From contig JAWUZG010000027.1 of NCBI GenBank assembly GCA_036785705.1, forward strand, positions 3,205,501 through 3,269,500: 64,000 nt of DNA, given 5' to 3'. Below the pieces are notes generated by a model, which did not search any database, was not told the DNA's origin, and saw only the letters and a program-made list of their open reading frames with translations. The first letter of the stretch is position 1. Each line of letters opens with the position of its first letter. Positions 26,003 to 38,300 of the stretch are shown here, piece after piece. This DNA is from Acanthornis magna (Eukaryota > Chordata > Aves > Passeriformes > Acanthizidae). The position numbers were made by a program, and so were the translations under genes.

Positions 26003-26958
26003 TGTTAAGGGTTAATGAGGGCCGTTTGCCGAAGCAGCAGGAGCTTTGCTGAGCCCCTCAGCCGGAGCAGAGCAGCAGAGCTTTGGGCGCACTGGAGGAA
26101 CCTCTGGTCTGCAGAAGCACTGCCTGGGGCCGGGGGTGAACACCTACCACTGCAGGGTGACCATGAGAAGCCCACCTTTGTTCAGCACCCAGCTGGTTTT
26201 GAGCCAGAGAAGGGAAGGGTTCGATCAGAAGCAGATCCGTGAGGTGGAACAGTGCTTTGGTCACGGCCATGTCCTCCTTTACACAATTGGCTCAGGTGTA
26301 AAACTCCACCTGACCCTGAGAAGGATCAGGACATTCCCACGGAGGCCTGAGGGTTCTCATCCCTTCTGATGGGGCATGACTGGCTCAGCTGCACTGATGT
26401 GAGGCAGGGTCATGTCTCAGAGGGTGTCACAAACCATCAAAGATCCCCGAAACGCCCCCAGACTCATTTCTGGGGCCTTGCACCGCAGCCCTGTGCGTGA
26501 CCTGCAGTGCTGTATCAGAGAGTGTAAAACCTCCCACGGCCCAGGGAGGGACCTGGGCATTCCCACCGAGCCTGAACTGACCCCACTGAACTCTGTGTTT
26601 GTGCATCAACACTGACACCATCGCCTCAACCAACAGACACTGAAATTGCAACAGCCAAGACTTGTCACTGGATCTACGGGTGGTGATATCTTCCCACTAT
26701 CTACTCCTATCCTTTTATCTTCCTTTCTTTTCCTTATATGTTTCTTGAGTGATACCTTTATACTTTTGTATCACTCTCTTTCTATAGATTATAACCCAAA
26801 CAGTTACATACCTCCTTTCCATTGCAACCAAATGGTTCTGAAATAAACCTATCTCTACCCCTCTCTCTAAAAACACAGTGTCACTTCACTTTAATCCACC
26901 CCAAGGGATCTATTAACAAGAACCTCAGTTACCTCACCTTCAGGGGTGGGTTGTAACA
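26003..26958 (+). mobile_element. Putative solo LTR of an endogenous retrovirus (956 bp)
   Basis: The unit opens TGTTAAGGGTTAATGAGGGC and closes GGGTGGGTTGTAACA, giving a perfect 5-bp terminal inverted repeat (TGTTA/TAACA) and the TG...CA ends expected of an LTR. A GC-rich U3-like body is followed by pyrimidine-rich DNA, a poly(A) signal at 26842-26847 and about 110 bp of putative R-U5. The five-base flanks (tgcaa and tttcc) do not match. I see no internal region on either side, so a solo LTR is the simplest reading. A block near 26297-26360 recurs in diverged form near 26523-26585 (gtgtaaaac, then a gggacctgggcattcccac-type run), pointing to an internal duplication. The family is not identified: it differs from the LTR at 13734-14298. 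It could be ERVL or ERVK in type. The 5' edge is less certain than the 3' edge. Confidence 0.7.
26842..26847 (+). promoter_or_regulatory. Poly(A) signal of the second LTR
   Basis: An intact AATAAA lies about 110 bp before the 3' edge of the LTR, the usual place for the retroviral polyadenylation hexamer. Confidence 0.6.
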
Positions 26959-29900
26959 TTTCCTTCACCAAAATTATTTTTATTGTCATCAGTACAAATT
27001 AGGCTCCCAAGTCTTCTGACACACACAATGTCGAATTGAACAGATCTAAATATATTTTCTTTGCTTCACAGATTTGTTTTCTACAATGGATATATAAATA
27101 TTTGTGTAAATCTGTATTCTAAACCTTATTCTATTATTTTAAATAATAACTAGTAGTTTTAAAGACAAGGTAAAATAAAATATAATAAATTACAACAACT
27201 TCTTAAATCATAAATAATAAATTAAAAAGAAAACCAATACTCAGCTTCCACTGTCAAACCTATCACTTCAAACTGCTCTGCCTCTATAAGGAAATTAAAG
27301 TTTTATGCCGCCAGTACTGGGAATCCAATAGGAGCCTGATCCTTTGCACATAAAATGCCTTCCTTTGCCTCAAATCTCAAAGCCAGCTCCATCCTGGTTC
27401 TCTCCTCCCCATTCCATCTGTGCACTAAGGATTCCTTTTTGCTTTCCTTGGCCCTTTATAATTGATACACATTTATCTATGCACATACATATCCATAAAA
27501 TAAATAACATGTTCTTCATTTTTATCCTCTGAAATATGAATTAAGGAATTATCTTTGGTGACAGTCTGCTCTTTTTTCTGTGCATTACCAACAAAAGAAT
27601 AACAATGCTCAATGGATTTCAGTCAAGAACCAACAAGAGGAATGAAAAATATTTTATGCACTTCCCTTTCTTCATATGCACAACTAAACCAGGCGTGTCT
27701 TCTTGTACTCGTGCAGACAGACACAGTTTTCATACAATTATAAATAATCACTGAGAGTATCATAACAGTAAAAAGTTAGTGGGGAGCAAAAACATAAAAA
27801 GCCTTTCTGGTTTTGTTTATTTATCACTGTTTCACAGCACTTTTTCCTATCACAAGTAAACCAGTTTGACACTGCTGAAAGAAACCTTGTCCAACAACAG
27901 CAGGAAGAAAAAAAGAAACCTTGGAATTATTTTCTTCATTAAACTAAAAGCAAACCAAAATAGGGCTCAAAATTAATATGACATTAGAAATTTTATTTCC
28001 CAGATTTTACTGTGGGAAAAAAGGGCAAGCTAAGCACACACCTTTGGCTCTCCCATTTTGGTAATTCCTCACTAGTGTGTGTAGCCACAAAAGACTTCAG
28101 CTGAATTCCAGTTTAATCTCTCCCTTGACTATCCTCGAGACATTCTCTTTAAATGTGTTCTCATTTTCTTCAAGTCATGTTATGCGTTTCTTCCCTGAAG
28201 TGCAGTGTGTTGTCCTGAGAGGGTAATACAGGTAACATTTAATACATAATTGTAAAATAATAGTAGCATTTATCAACCCTGAGTCCCACTGGCACTACCA
28301 ATTCTCACAACATACACTCACATAACTGAGGCCACAAGCTCTGGCACTCCAAAATCCATTTTTAGGTCCAGCAGCAGGAAAGAAGGAAAGAGAAGTCCAT
28401 TTGCATGGAAATCAGTGACTAAACCAAATCTCTGTCCTGGTTCTGACAGCTGCCCTTGGGATTTTCTCTCACTCCCCCTAAAACAGAGTGTTTGTACAAT
28501 CACAAGGAAGCAAGAAAAACAAAGGGAACATAAACCATACCTGAATTTCCCTCTCAATGGCAGCCCATTTTCCATTTGTAGTTTTGCACTGAACATTCAT
28601 TAATTCAACAACAAAACAGTGGATGTTCCACAAAGTCTAAAGGGAAGTCTTTCATTTCAATTTCCTTTGTGTAATCATTGATAAAAATATCCTCAGAGCA
28701 GACACTCACTAGACACAAACAGCTCTGCATCTGACTACACTGACGCAGGTGAAATGTGTAAACTAAACAATGTATGAACTAATACATATCACTAATGCAG
28801 GTATAACCTTAAAAATCACAACTTCTGTCTAAAATTCATGAAATTTCAGTTTACAAAAAGATCACCACCTTTGATAGTAGAATACAATGTATTCACCTGA
28901 AATATCGCTGCATTTTCCAGACTCCTGGAATCAAGTGGCTGCTTTGCCACATGCACTCCAACAAATACTGTTACAGGAAGTGTCATTGGAGGAGTCCTCA
29001 TGTTAAACAGCTTACTGGAGCTCTGACACCCAAAAAAACTCCTACGAAAGCCTTCCTATAGTCAAACACATATTTGCTTCAAATATTAATATGATGCTCC
29101 AGAAGAGTGCGACATTTATGAACTTCTGAAAACGTTCTGGCAATGTGGAAATACTGTGACTGCATTCTACACTTTTAAACTTCATTTTGCTTTTAATTTT
29201 AATTATCAAAGCAGATAGAAGTTTAAATATTGAAGGATCTAAGAATAAATTCATTGAACTTTTAAGTTTATTTATGTAAGCAGAGAGTAACAGGAAACTA
29301 AAACCCACTGCAAAATATTTTCAGCAATTGAAATGAAGTAACTGACATTAAGTAGAGAAGGGAAATCTGTATTTTGTTTTAATATGCAATTTTAATATTT
29401 CACCTACTTTGGGTGGCATTTGAGAGCTCACATAAATATTTTAACATTCTAAATTGCATCTTTACCGAACTGTTCATAATCGCATTTATTATTGTAATTT
29501 TCACTGAAACAGAAACCTGGTAAACATATATTTAATCTCAGTACCTTAAAGCAGTAACAGAGCTGTACCTTTGCCTGCACTCTATGTCCATCTTCGCTGT
29601 GCCCAGGACTATTTCCAAGTGGAAATGCCTCCTTAAGCTATAAATGCACAGTGAGATATGCAACTGCTGTATGACTGAAATGGCTTCCGGAAGGAGGAGG
29701 CAAAATCTGAACTGTCACCTCCAACTCTGTTTCTCGGTGACACGGAGGCAGACTCCCACAAATAGCTGGAAAGTTCTATTAAGAGGTTGTGTGATGTCCT
29801 GCCAGGGTCTTTACTAGGCTTCTGGAGTACAAAGGTCATATATTGTTTATTTATAGATAAGGAGGATAGTGCACAAACCTTGAGGTTTAGGGAAGCTTGT

Positions 29901-30209
29901 GCTTCTAACCTAAATAATTCTGTGCAATAATGCAATATACACCACATTTTGAGAAATTAATTAAAAGATGTCCCCTTTAACTAATACACAGTTTTGATTT
30001 GAGAAGAAAAGACACATGTCTAAATCTTATTCAGCTGGGGCAGAGCTTACCTTGACTTATGATCTAAAAAGAAATTTACAGGAGATTCCTCCTCTTTTAG
30101 ATAGACTGAGCAGTGCCATGATGAGGATTCCTCTTATTACATATTTGTAGAGCATTTAGCACAGCTCTATCTTTTGTCTCTACACAAAAACCTACTTTCT
30201 CCTCTGCAT
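26959..30209. other. Unique, very AT-rich sequence
   Basis: 3.2 kb with no repeat family or exon recognised. Around 27.1-27.2 kb the sequence is almost entirely A and T with repeated 'taaataataa'-like runs, which is low complexity rather than a named element. Confidence 0.45.
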
Positions 30210-30268
30210 TTGATGGTTGGACTTGATGGTCCTAGAGGTCTTTTCCAACCCAAACACTTCCATGATTT
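30210..30268 (+). mobile_element. Very short CR1 3' terminal fragment
   Basis: The text 'ttgatggttggacttgatgg' and 'tcctagaggtcttttccaac' followed by 'ccaaacacttccatgatt' is the last 60 bp of a CR1 element, ending in a decayed octamer. It is extreme 5' truncation. The parental subfamily resembles that of the copy at 25121-25436. Confidence 0.85.
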
Positions 30269-31705
30269 GCGTGGCAACTGCAGATGCTGTAAGTACAATG
30301 CTATGTGCCCACCCTCAGCTGCAGGGCTGGGTTAAGGGTTGATTCTCACCCCAGCCCTGCCAATCACTTGGTCAAATCACTCCTGCCTTGCCTCTGCTCC
30401 CCTGGGAGCAGGTAGGAGAGCACTAATGTTTGCCAGACAGCTGTCGTGGGCCTTAATTATCTCCACAAAGGGAAACAGAATTACTGCAAATTCTCATCCA
30501 AGGACATTAAATGCATGCAGTGTCTGTCAGTAACATCAGCAGATCAGTCGGTATTTTGAGAGCACACAAACACAGGCTGTTCTCTAACAAATAAACACTT
30601 TTTTCACTCTTTTCAGCTAAAGAAAGGACTAAAGTAGCCCCCAGTCCTGTAGTGAACCCTGCTTTCCCTCCCACTCCTCACTTATTAACAGGCTGGAAAA
30701 TGAAAGCATATTGTACCTCTCTCTCCAGACACTGTTTTTATTTGAACATTTCTGATTTTCAAACCTGACAGAGCCTTTAATAAGACATAATAGGCAAGCT
30801 GAATGTCAGTCCCAAGAGTCAGGAAAACACTCCATTTTAACCTGTCTGAAATGCAGCAAACAGCTTCAAGACAGAAAATGAACAGACAGAATTACTCCAG
30901 TGCTCTCTGTTAAGTGTTAAGACGCTTCCAGTGTATCAGTCCGAAACCCAGGTGTACACACGACATATATGGGCTCTGGAAGATGTATAAAGTTGCTGAT
31001 TTTAGAAGTTTATATTCAGACTTTTTGCTTAGGCTGCATTTAGTTTGATTATAAACAGTATTTTTCCAACTTAATTCAGAAATTAACTGATTTCTTACCT
31101 TCTCTGAAAAATACAGCTAATGGGGCTGTTCCTAAGGCAGCGAAGGTGGTCACTGCTGGTCCCTCCTGTCCCACAGTCGTTAGCTTTGTGGTGTCCTGTG
31201 ATGAGGGGCAGCACCATTTTCCCAATCTATTGACCTTCACAGTTTCCTTCCAATTTCTGCTCAACAGTAACACCTGTGGGAAAAATAATTCCCCCTTTTT
31301 ACTGCTTCCAGCATCTCAAGCTACTTTTGACACTGCTTTTGATGGGTTGCATCTTTCACTGCCGTCAATAGCATTTTCTTACTACACTTGCTACCCTGCT
31401 GCCCTCATTCCTCTCCACCCTAATGATGTCTTTTCATTCCTTTTGTTTCCCTCTACCTATCTTCCCCTTTACCCTCTACCTATCAAGGATACTTGTGAAA
31501 ACGCAGAAAGATGTTTTGTTTAGGCACTGGGTTAAATGTGAGCATCTATGCTTATTTTCTGCACTGAAGCAAAACAGATTTTCAAAACAGCTTCTCTATT
31601 TTCCACTGTTAGTGACACCACTGGTGTCAGATTTTCAAGCAAGCACAGCATCAATCTGCTCCTACTCCAATTCTTATGAACAGATATTTGGAATAGCTCA
31701 GGGCC

Positions 31706-31747
31706 AATACAGCTGAGCATTTTTCAAATACAGCTGAGCATTTTCCA
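31706..31747. repeat. Two-copy 21-bp tandem duplication
   Basis: 'aatacagctgagcatttttca' minus its last base is repeated immediately, with one T-to-C difference. The near identity suggests a recent duplication. Confidence 0.85.
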
Positions 31748-32336
31748 AAGTCCAGTCTTCTGTCCTGCAGTCTAAATAGGACTTCAGGATTTGTGACATT
31801 GTGACTGTAATCATTATGTCATGTACAAAAGAAAGTATTTAGCCTTCTCCCAAGCTTTATCTTTGCATAAGGAATTTAGGATCTATGTGGATCAAATATC
31901 GTACCATACACAGCTTGTCTTGAGTTTTAACCTGGAACTCTACTCATTTAGAAATACCACTGTTATGTAATGTCATGTCATGCATTTTATTTATTATAGC
32001 ATTTTGCCAAAAGAGAAGATTTGACTTTTAAGACAGCTCTGTTTCAGTGGACTAAGATGTCATTGTTGAGATGGACATGACACATAACACCTCACCACAA
32101 CAGCTTCTGGTCAAAGGAAGGAACCACTCTTCATTTCCCAAGGCCTCTTTTACACTATTCCTAACATTCATGTCACACATCCATTGGCTCCCAATTCACC
32201 ACCCCACAATGCCACTGGCTACCCACAGTGAGAACAACACCTTGCAATAACAGCACCTGTGGAAGTTGGAGATCACTGTTTGTGGAGTCCTGCTTGTTCT
32301 GAGCTGGAATCGATGCCTGTGAGCCGAGGCAAACAA

Positions 32337-32386
32337 GCAGTTCCCACTGCAAGGCAGTTCTCACTGCAGGCCTGCAGTTCCCACAC
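32337..32386. repeat. Three imperfect copies of a 13-17-bp unit
   Basis: The unit 'gcagttcccactgcaag' at 32337 is followed by 'gcagttctcactgcagg' at 32354 and a partial 'gcagttcccacac' at 32374. It is a short local tandem repeat without an evident role. Confidence 0.65.
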
Positions 32387-35331
32387 TAAGATGTGCAAAG
32401 TCCATCTGCTTTAAGAAACCTTCTCAAAATGAAATCTAGTAAGGAAAAATTCCCACAGACAGCAATACCCTATGGTGATTTAGTTAATATCAATCTCTCA
32501 ATTATCATGATTTTGTGTTTGTTTGGCTGGTAATTTGGTTTTGCAGGAATAATCTTATTGGTCTACAAAACCTAGTGAGCAAATTGTAATTTTAATACTT
32601 TTCTCTTTCCATTGTCTTCCATTTGAAGCTCTTACAGTGTGTTTATTTCACAGAAGGTGCTACGAAGGGCCAACAATGTCTGCAGACACAGAGGCTCAGG
32701 CAGCTGAAGTTACTGAAGTATTCATTAGCCCATCCTAAGGAGAGCTGGTGTCTCAGTATGGAACAGACTGATGATTTGTGCTCTTCCAACCTTCTTTGGA
32801 CATCAGAGCTCCTCATGCACCTTTAGTCTCTCTTCCCATCACTTCTCTCTACCATTCATTCTCTTATCCCTGGCAAGCTGAAACATCCCAGGACATGCTG
32901 ATCTCAATAAGCTCCCAAAGAGAATCAGGGCTCTGCACAAAATGAATGTTATCCAACTCGAGGTAGCAAAGGCAAAAGCACATGGTGTTTATCAGACAAA
33001 TAAAGAATCCCCACCAGAAGTGTTGCAGCAGGATTAAATTTCACAGGCAGAGAGGCACTTTCAGAGTAACACTCAGACTCAGTACCACAGCACAGCTCAG
33101 TCTGAAATGCACAGAGGAGTTAAATAAGCACTCAAATGCTTTATTAACTGGAACCCATCAGGAGTTTTTCTGCTGTTACCAAATATGCCCATGCTTAAAA
33201 CTGACATGGCTGCCAAGACATAATTCCTTTTGAAGCACAGACCCTTTAGGTTACTAATTATTTCATTCACAAGGCAACCTAGTTCTGGATTACTTCACTA
33301 TGCTCTATCCACCACACTAACCTAACGCCTAAACACGAATTATATTTCAAAAATACAATCTCAAAAATCCTTTCTCAGTTTCACTCTCAGATTCCTTCCA
33401 TCTCCAACTAGCACGAGGTAGTTTCAAAACAAACAAAAAGGAAGTGGCTCTTCACAACAGGTGTGTTGTGCTGTGGGACTCCTTGCAGGGGAGGCTGCAA
33501 GGCTCACAGGGAGGTCGGGCAAGTTTACAGAACAGAAATCCACTTCAGTTGCTAATGAGAAAGAAACTATGCCTGGCTGCGTGTGTCTCTGGGGTGGGGG
33601 AGCACCAAGAGATCACTTAGCTGCAATGTGATACACAATTTCCTTGTCCTTACACACTTCCTTAGGCATGTGGGTTTGGCCAGGGCAGAGGACAGGTGCC
33701 AGTGTGAGCAGCTGGACAGTCCTCCTGCTGCGGAGCAGTCCTGGCACGGAGCTCGGATGTTCCAGCCCTTCCTGAAGGACTCTGCACATTGCTGTGGAGT
33801 GAGTGATCAGCAGCAGCTAAACAAAATGCACAGCATTACACGCTGAGGCTTAACCAAATGCTGTTTCAACCCACTAGATCAAATTGAGCAAAAAATTTTC
33901 ACAATTTTTCAACTTTACCGTTTTAAGGAAAAAAGTACCCATTTTTTTCAGTTCCACCCAAAACTAAATAGCTCCAGACATAGTTAAAGAATAATAGAGG
34001 TTTTGTGAATTTTTAATGCAGTTCACTTTCATATTCCAAATTAAATTTCATACATCCAACCAAATCAAAATGGCTCTACTGATTACCTCAAGTTCTACCA
34101 ATCCATTACCAAGTTTAATGACTTTTAATTCAATCTGTCCACCTGCACAGATGAGTCCTTAGTATTCTTAGCTAAGTCACGGACCAAAAATGATTGAATC
34201 TGTGAGAAACACACATGTGCCTCTTCCCCGCTCCTATCTATTCCTATCAGAATCAGATGTAAGAAGAAATTGCACCAGAAAAGTTTTTTTCGAGAGGCTG
34301 CCAACTGACTCTGCAGACTCAGCTAAAGAACAGACTCCTGTGCACTTCTCCAAACAGATTCTCCTCATCTCCATGTACAGTCTACAAGAACAAAATTAGA
34401 AAAGGGGCAGGGGCCATGACTACAGTAACACAGAAACTTCACAGATCTGTACAGGCCATTTCATGCTTTGTGAGCAGCCAAGGTCTTATTTTCATCTTTT
34501 AGGTGAGAATTTTAAGATACTTGATCTAGAAATGGATTATAATTTTGCCAACTGAAATTCCACCCAAATAGACTTGGCAATCAATCCCACCAATTACAAT
34601 CCATAAGCAGTGCCTTGGCTGCAGCCTGGCATGAAGATGTAGTTACTTGGAAACATGCTTTCAGTTTCAGGGATGAAAAGCAAATCTCAGTGTTTTAAGA
34701 AAACTGTTGAATTGTTTAGATTGAAGGTGAAAATCGCCCCTCCTGTCTTTCTTCTAAGCAATGCAGCAGTTTTCTTAGACTGCAGAAAAGTGCCCTGCAT
34801 CCCCAACACTGAAAGCAGGCTGATGTGATTTATCTTGCTGGGATCACCCTTGGAGTGTGTGCTCTCCATGAACTGTTGGGGCTCAAGGTCATCCTAACTC
34901 TTGTGTCTTTGCTTTTCTAAGTGTAGAGAGATAAAATTTAGCCCCTCTGAGGTTTGGGATCTAACCCATCTTTGTATCATTTTTAACACTGATTTTCCTG
35001 TGGCTTAAATCAATCTTCCTGCTATGCACAGGAGGCTATTGGGATGTGTCCTGTGACCCCCCTCCTTTTCCCCTAGCAGACTTCTGCCTGATGATCTCAT
35101 TCTCCACTCATATCTTCTCATCCCATCTGTAGGCTGATAACTCATAAATCTGTCCCTTCTTTCATGGCTTGTCTCATTTCATCTCATCCTGTCTCACATC
35201 TCTCCTTGGGTGTTTTGTTGTCAGTTATGAGTCACTATAACTCAGACTTAATTCATATCTGAAACCCTCTTCCCTCCCCACATTACTGTTCAATAAATGC
35301 TACTTAGGTCCAATGAATGCCCTGCCTCCAG

Positions 35332-35360
35332 AAAAAAAAAAAAAAAAAAAGGAAAAAAAA
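35332..35360 (+). repeat. Poly(A) tract
   Basis: A 19-A run, then gg, then eight more A. An AATAAA hexamer (35292-35297) lies 35 bp upstream on the same strand. This could be a decayed retrocopy tail, a SINE end or simple low complexity. Confidence 0.8.
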
Positions 35361-38300
35361 CCCCTATTCATGTTTTTGAACATTATCAAGGAAACCAAAC
35401 TTACAGACCACAAGTTCAGGAACTTTCAAAATGAAGGCTGTCCTTAATGTTTTTTCCCCCTCCTCGGTGTCTTCATTACCTTCAGATTTTACAGCTGACA
35501 TTCAACTAACCACTCCTGCCTAGTCTTCATTTTGCATCAGGAACTGCTCATGTCTGGGCTGTGTTGTAGGTGCAAAACCGCAGTTTTGAAACAAAGGCAT
35601 CCAAACCTCACCATCACCTTAAGAGCACCACAGCGCAGAGCCACAGCTCAAAACAAGGAACCAACACTCCTGCGCTGTCTGAACCATTGCCTTGGTTACC
35701 AGACCCAGCAAACATCACATTCTCTATTAGTTATTTGAAACTAATTCTTCCTGTGCTCAATGCAGAGTGTTTGGGAATGAGAAGGACCAGGGTTTTGAGA
35801 GTTTTGCAAAGTTTTCCAATTAGGAAAAGTTCCTTTTAAAATGCCTCCATCTTCTAGAAATACTGCCTGTCATAATATATTGATTTCAAGTTTTTCAGGT
35901 TCCAAAATTACACAAAATTTGTGAAATGGAAGCTCTCCTTCTGTGAAAACAGAACCAAATTAAAATCTGCATCTCTCAAACACAGCAAGATTTGTAAGTA
36001 GCTTTGTTATAAATGTAATTTGTTTAGGAAATAGTGTATCAGGGTAGTGTTAGAAACATGAAAGATTTGCAAAAAGCATTAAGTACAATTTTTTCCCCAA
36101 AGAAGGAAAAAAAATTCCTTTCTAAAATAGCTTGTTACTCATAGTTACCCAAATCATATACAATCTGAAATTTCTAGGAGGAAAATCTGACTTTTAGAGT
36201 TTTCTTATTTTGAGGAACGAACACAATCTGAAATTCAAAGTCTTTTCCCCATAATGATGAGTTTTTAGAACATTAAGGAAGGTCAGTAATTCTCATATAA
36301 AACACTGGATGTTTGATTTGACCACCACTTTTGGGTACAGAACAAGTTCATAATTTCAGTTTATAGAATGTTCTCTGGTACTATTCTTCCTATCTATTGT
36401 CAAAAAAATTAGTGTAAGGCTCATTTCTTCTGTCTTTAAGTGATAACTCTTTTGAAGGAACTGCATAATCAAGTGGCAAAACATTTTTTTAATCTCAAGT
36501 GTACTTATTTTCAAAAGGATTAAAAGTTTAAATGATCTAGATACAATTAATCTTCTTACAAGAAAACAGTGTCACTCTTCAAAGTTGAATAGAAACCTTT
36601 CCTAAATCTACATTAGGAGATTCTGACAGCAGTTTCCTGTTCTTACAGAGAATACTGTAGTTCTAAAGTGAGACTGAGCATTTTTCTGAAGGCTAATGAG
36701 CTGGCTCAAGGTTCTAGAATACTTGGTAGAAAACCAAGAGTTTTTGCCATTGACTTCACTTTTTTGGGATGCCATAGCAAGCAACTACTTGCATTGGAGG
36801 TCCAATGCTGAAAAATAAAAAGAAAAGAAAAAAAAAAAAGAAAGAAAAAATACTGAAAGAAAACTACTAATAATACTACACCATCATTCACTGGTCCATG
36901 TGTTACATCTGCATCATGTGCAGCAAAACCTGGTGCTCTGGGATTTACTATCAATTTTGCACATAACTTATCTGAGGTTCCCTCAGAAGAAGCAAACTGC
37001 ATGAAGTCCCAGAAGCAGTTTGGTAGCAGAATCTGAAAGAGTACATCTGAAAGTGGCTATGAACACACTGCCAAAACCATGGGAATGCACACATAAAAAA
37101 ATACCAATGTGAATAAATATCTGTAAGCTGATAGAGTGCGTAGTTCAGGAATTAAAATAATATCCAGAGTGACTTTGCTGTTTACTTGCATTTGCTTTTC
37201 AGATGGTCATATATAACATTCAACACGAATGATTTTTCACATATCAGTGCTATAACCATTTAGTATCTACCCTTAGGAAGTACCTCTGCTTTTGTGGTTT
37301 TGTTTAAAATAATTATTAACAATAGTTAATGATAACAGCTTAATCATTGCAATGAGACTGCAAAGACTGTACAAGTAAAGAAAAAATGCAGTTTTCTCTG
37401 AATGCACCTTGGTATTGGAGCACCCTGCGAGCACAACTCTTACCTTTACTCCGTTAGCAGCTCATTTGCTTCCCCCAATTAACCAGGGCTGTGTACAGCC
37501 AGCCTCTGCACTTACATCATCACCCAAACACTCTGTAATGACCTGCTGCCATTAAACTGTCACTTTGCACATCCAGAGCACGTCTGTCATCACCTGCTCA
37601 CATGGAACAGGAATCGCACAGGTGTCCTCCCTGCCTCAGAGACATGGAACACAGACTCAACAGGGCTGTGCTGCCTTCTCCTGTATGTATTCATAAAACA
37701 AAACTCTATTTTCCTATTATCTAGAAAATAACAATGTTTCTCTGGATTGTTCTTGCTATCCAACTAGAAAGTCTTGTTTCTGCACTGAGAAGAACTGTAA
37801 ATGTCTTATTTTCTTTCAGCTGTATAGAGGACATACACACAACCTAAAGTTCACAAAAATCCTTGAGGCCTGGCAAGTGACACAGGACCTCTGGCATCTC
37901 GGGGAGCCAAAATGAATTCCTCCCTCACTGTAGGCCTGAGCCAGGACCTAATTCCTGAGGTGGCTGGGGGTGTTACAGTGCCTTAGCCCATCAGCACAGC
38001 AGGGGCTGTTCGCTCTGCCCCAGTGGATGGCAGGGGAGGATCCTCTGCCTCCACCCCTTCTCAGATGGCCATCAGTGCTCTGGGCAGAACAGGTGACAGA
38101 ATCTGGCCTGGCTCACAGATCTGATGGACAGCAGCATCAACGTGTGCTGAACCTGCAGCTGCAGCTCCACCTTTTCAAACCTGGCTCCATCTTTAAGCTG
38201 CTTGGGGGCATTTTGACTAAACAACTTTCATCCTTCTCATGACTTTTTGTTTACCTACACCATTTTTTCACCCACTTAGTGTGAGTTAACAAGAATTGCA

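Larger units (their letters stand above)
30269..35330. other. Unique AT-rich sequence with small duplications
   Basis: I recognise no gene or transposon in these 5 kb. Two small tandem duplications are listed separately (31706-31747, 32337-32386). The stretch 35.04-35.28 kb is pyrimidine-rich, with many 'tctcat'-like words. Confidence 0.45.

Noticed and set aside
26015..26651. Frames of 67-107 codons on both strands
   Set aside because: They lie inside the U3-like part of a putative LTR and have no domain.
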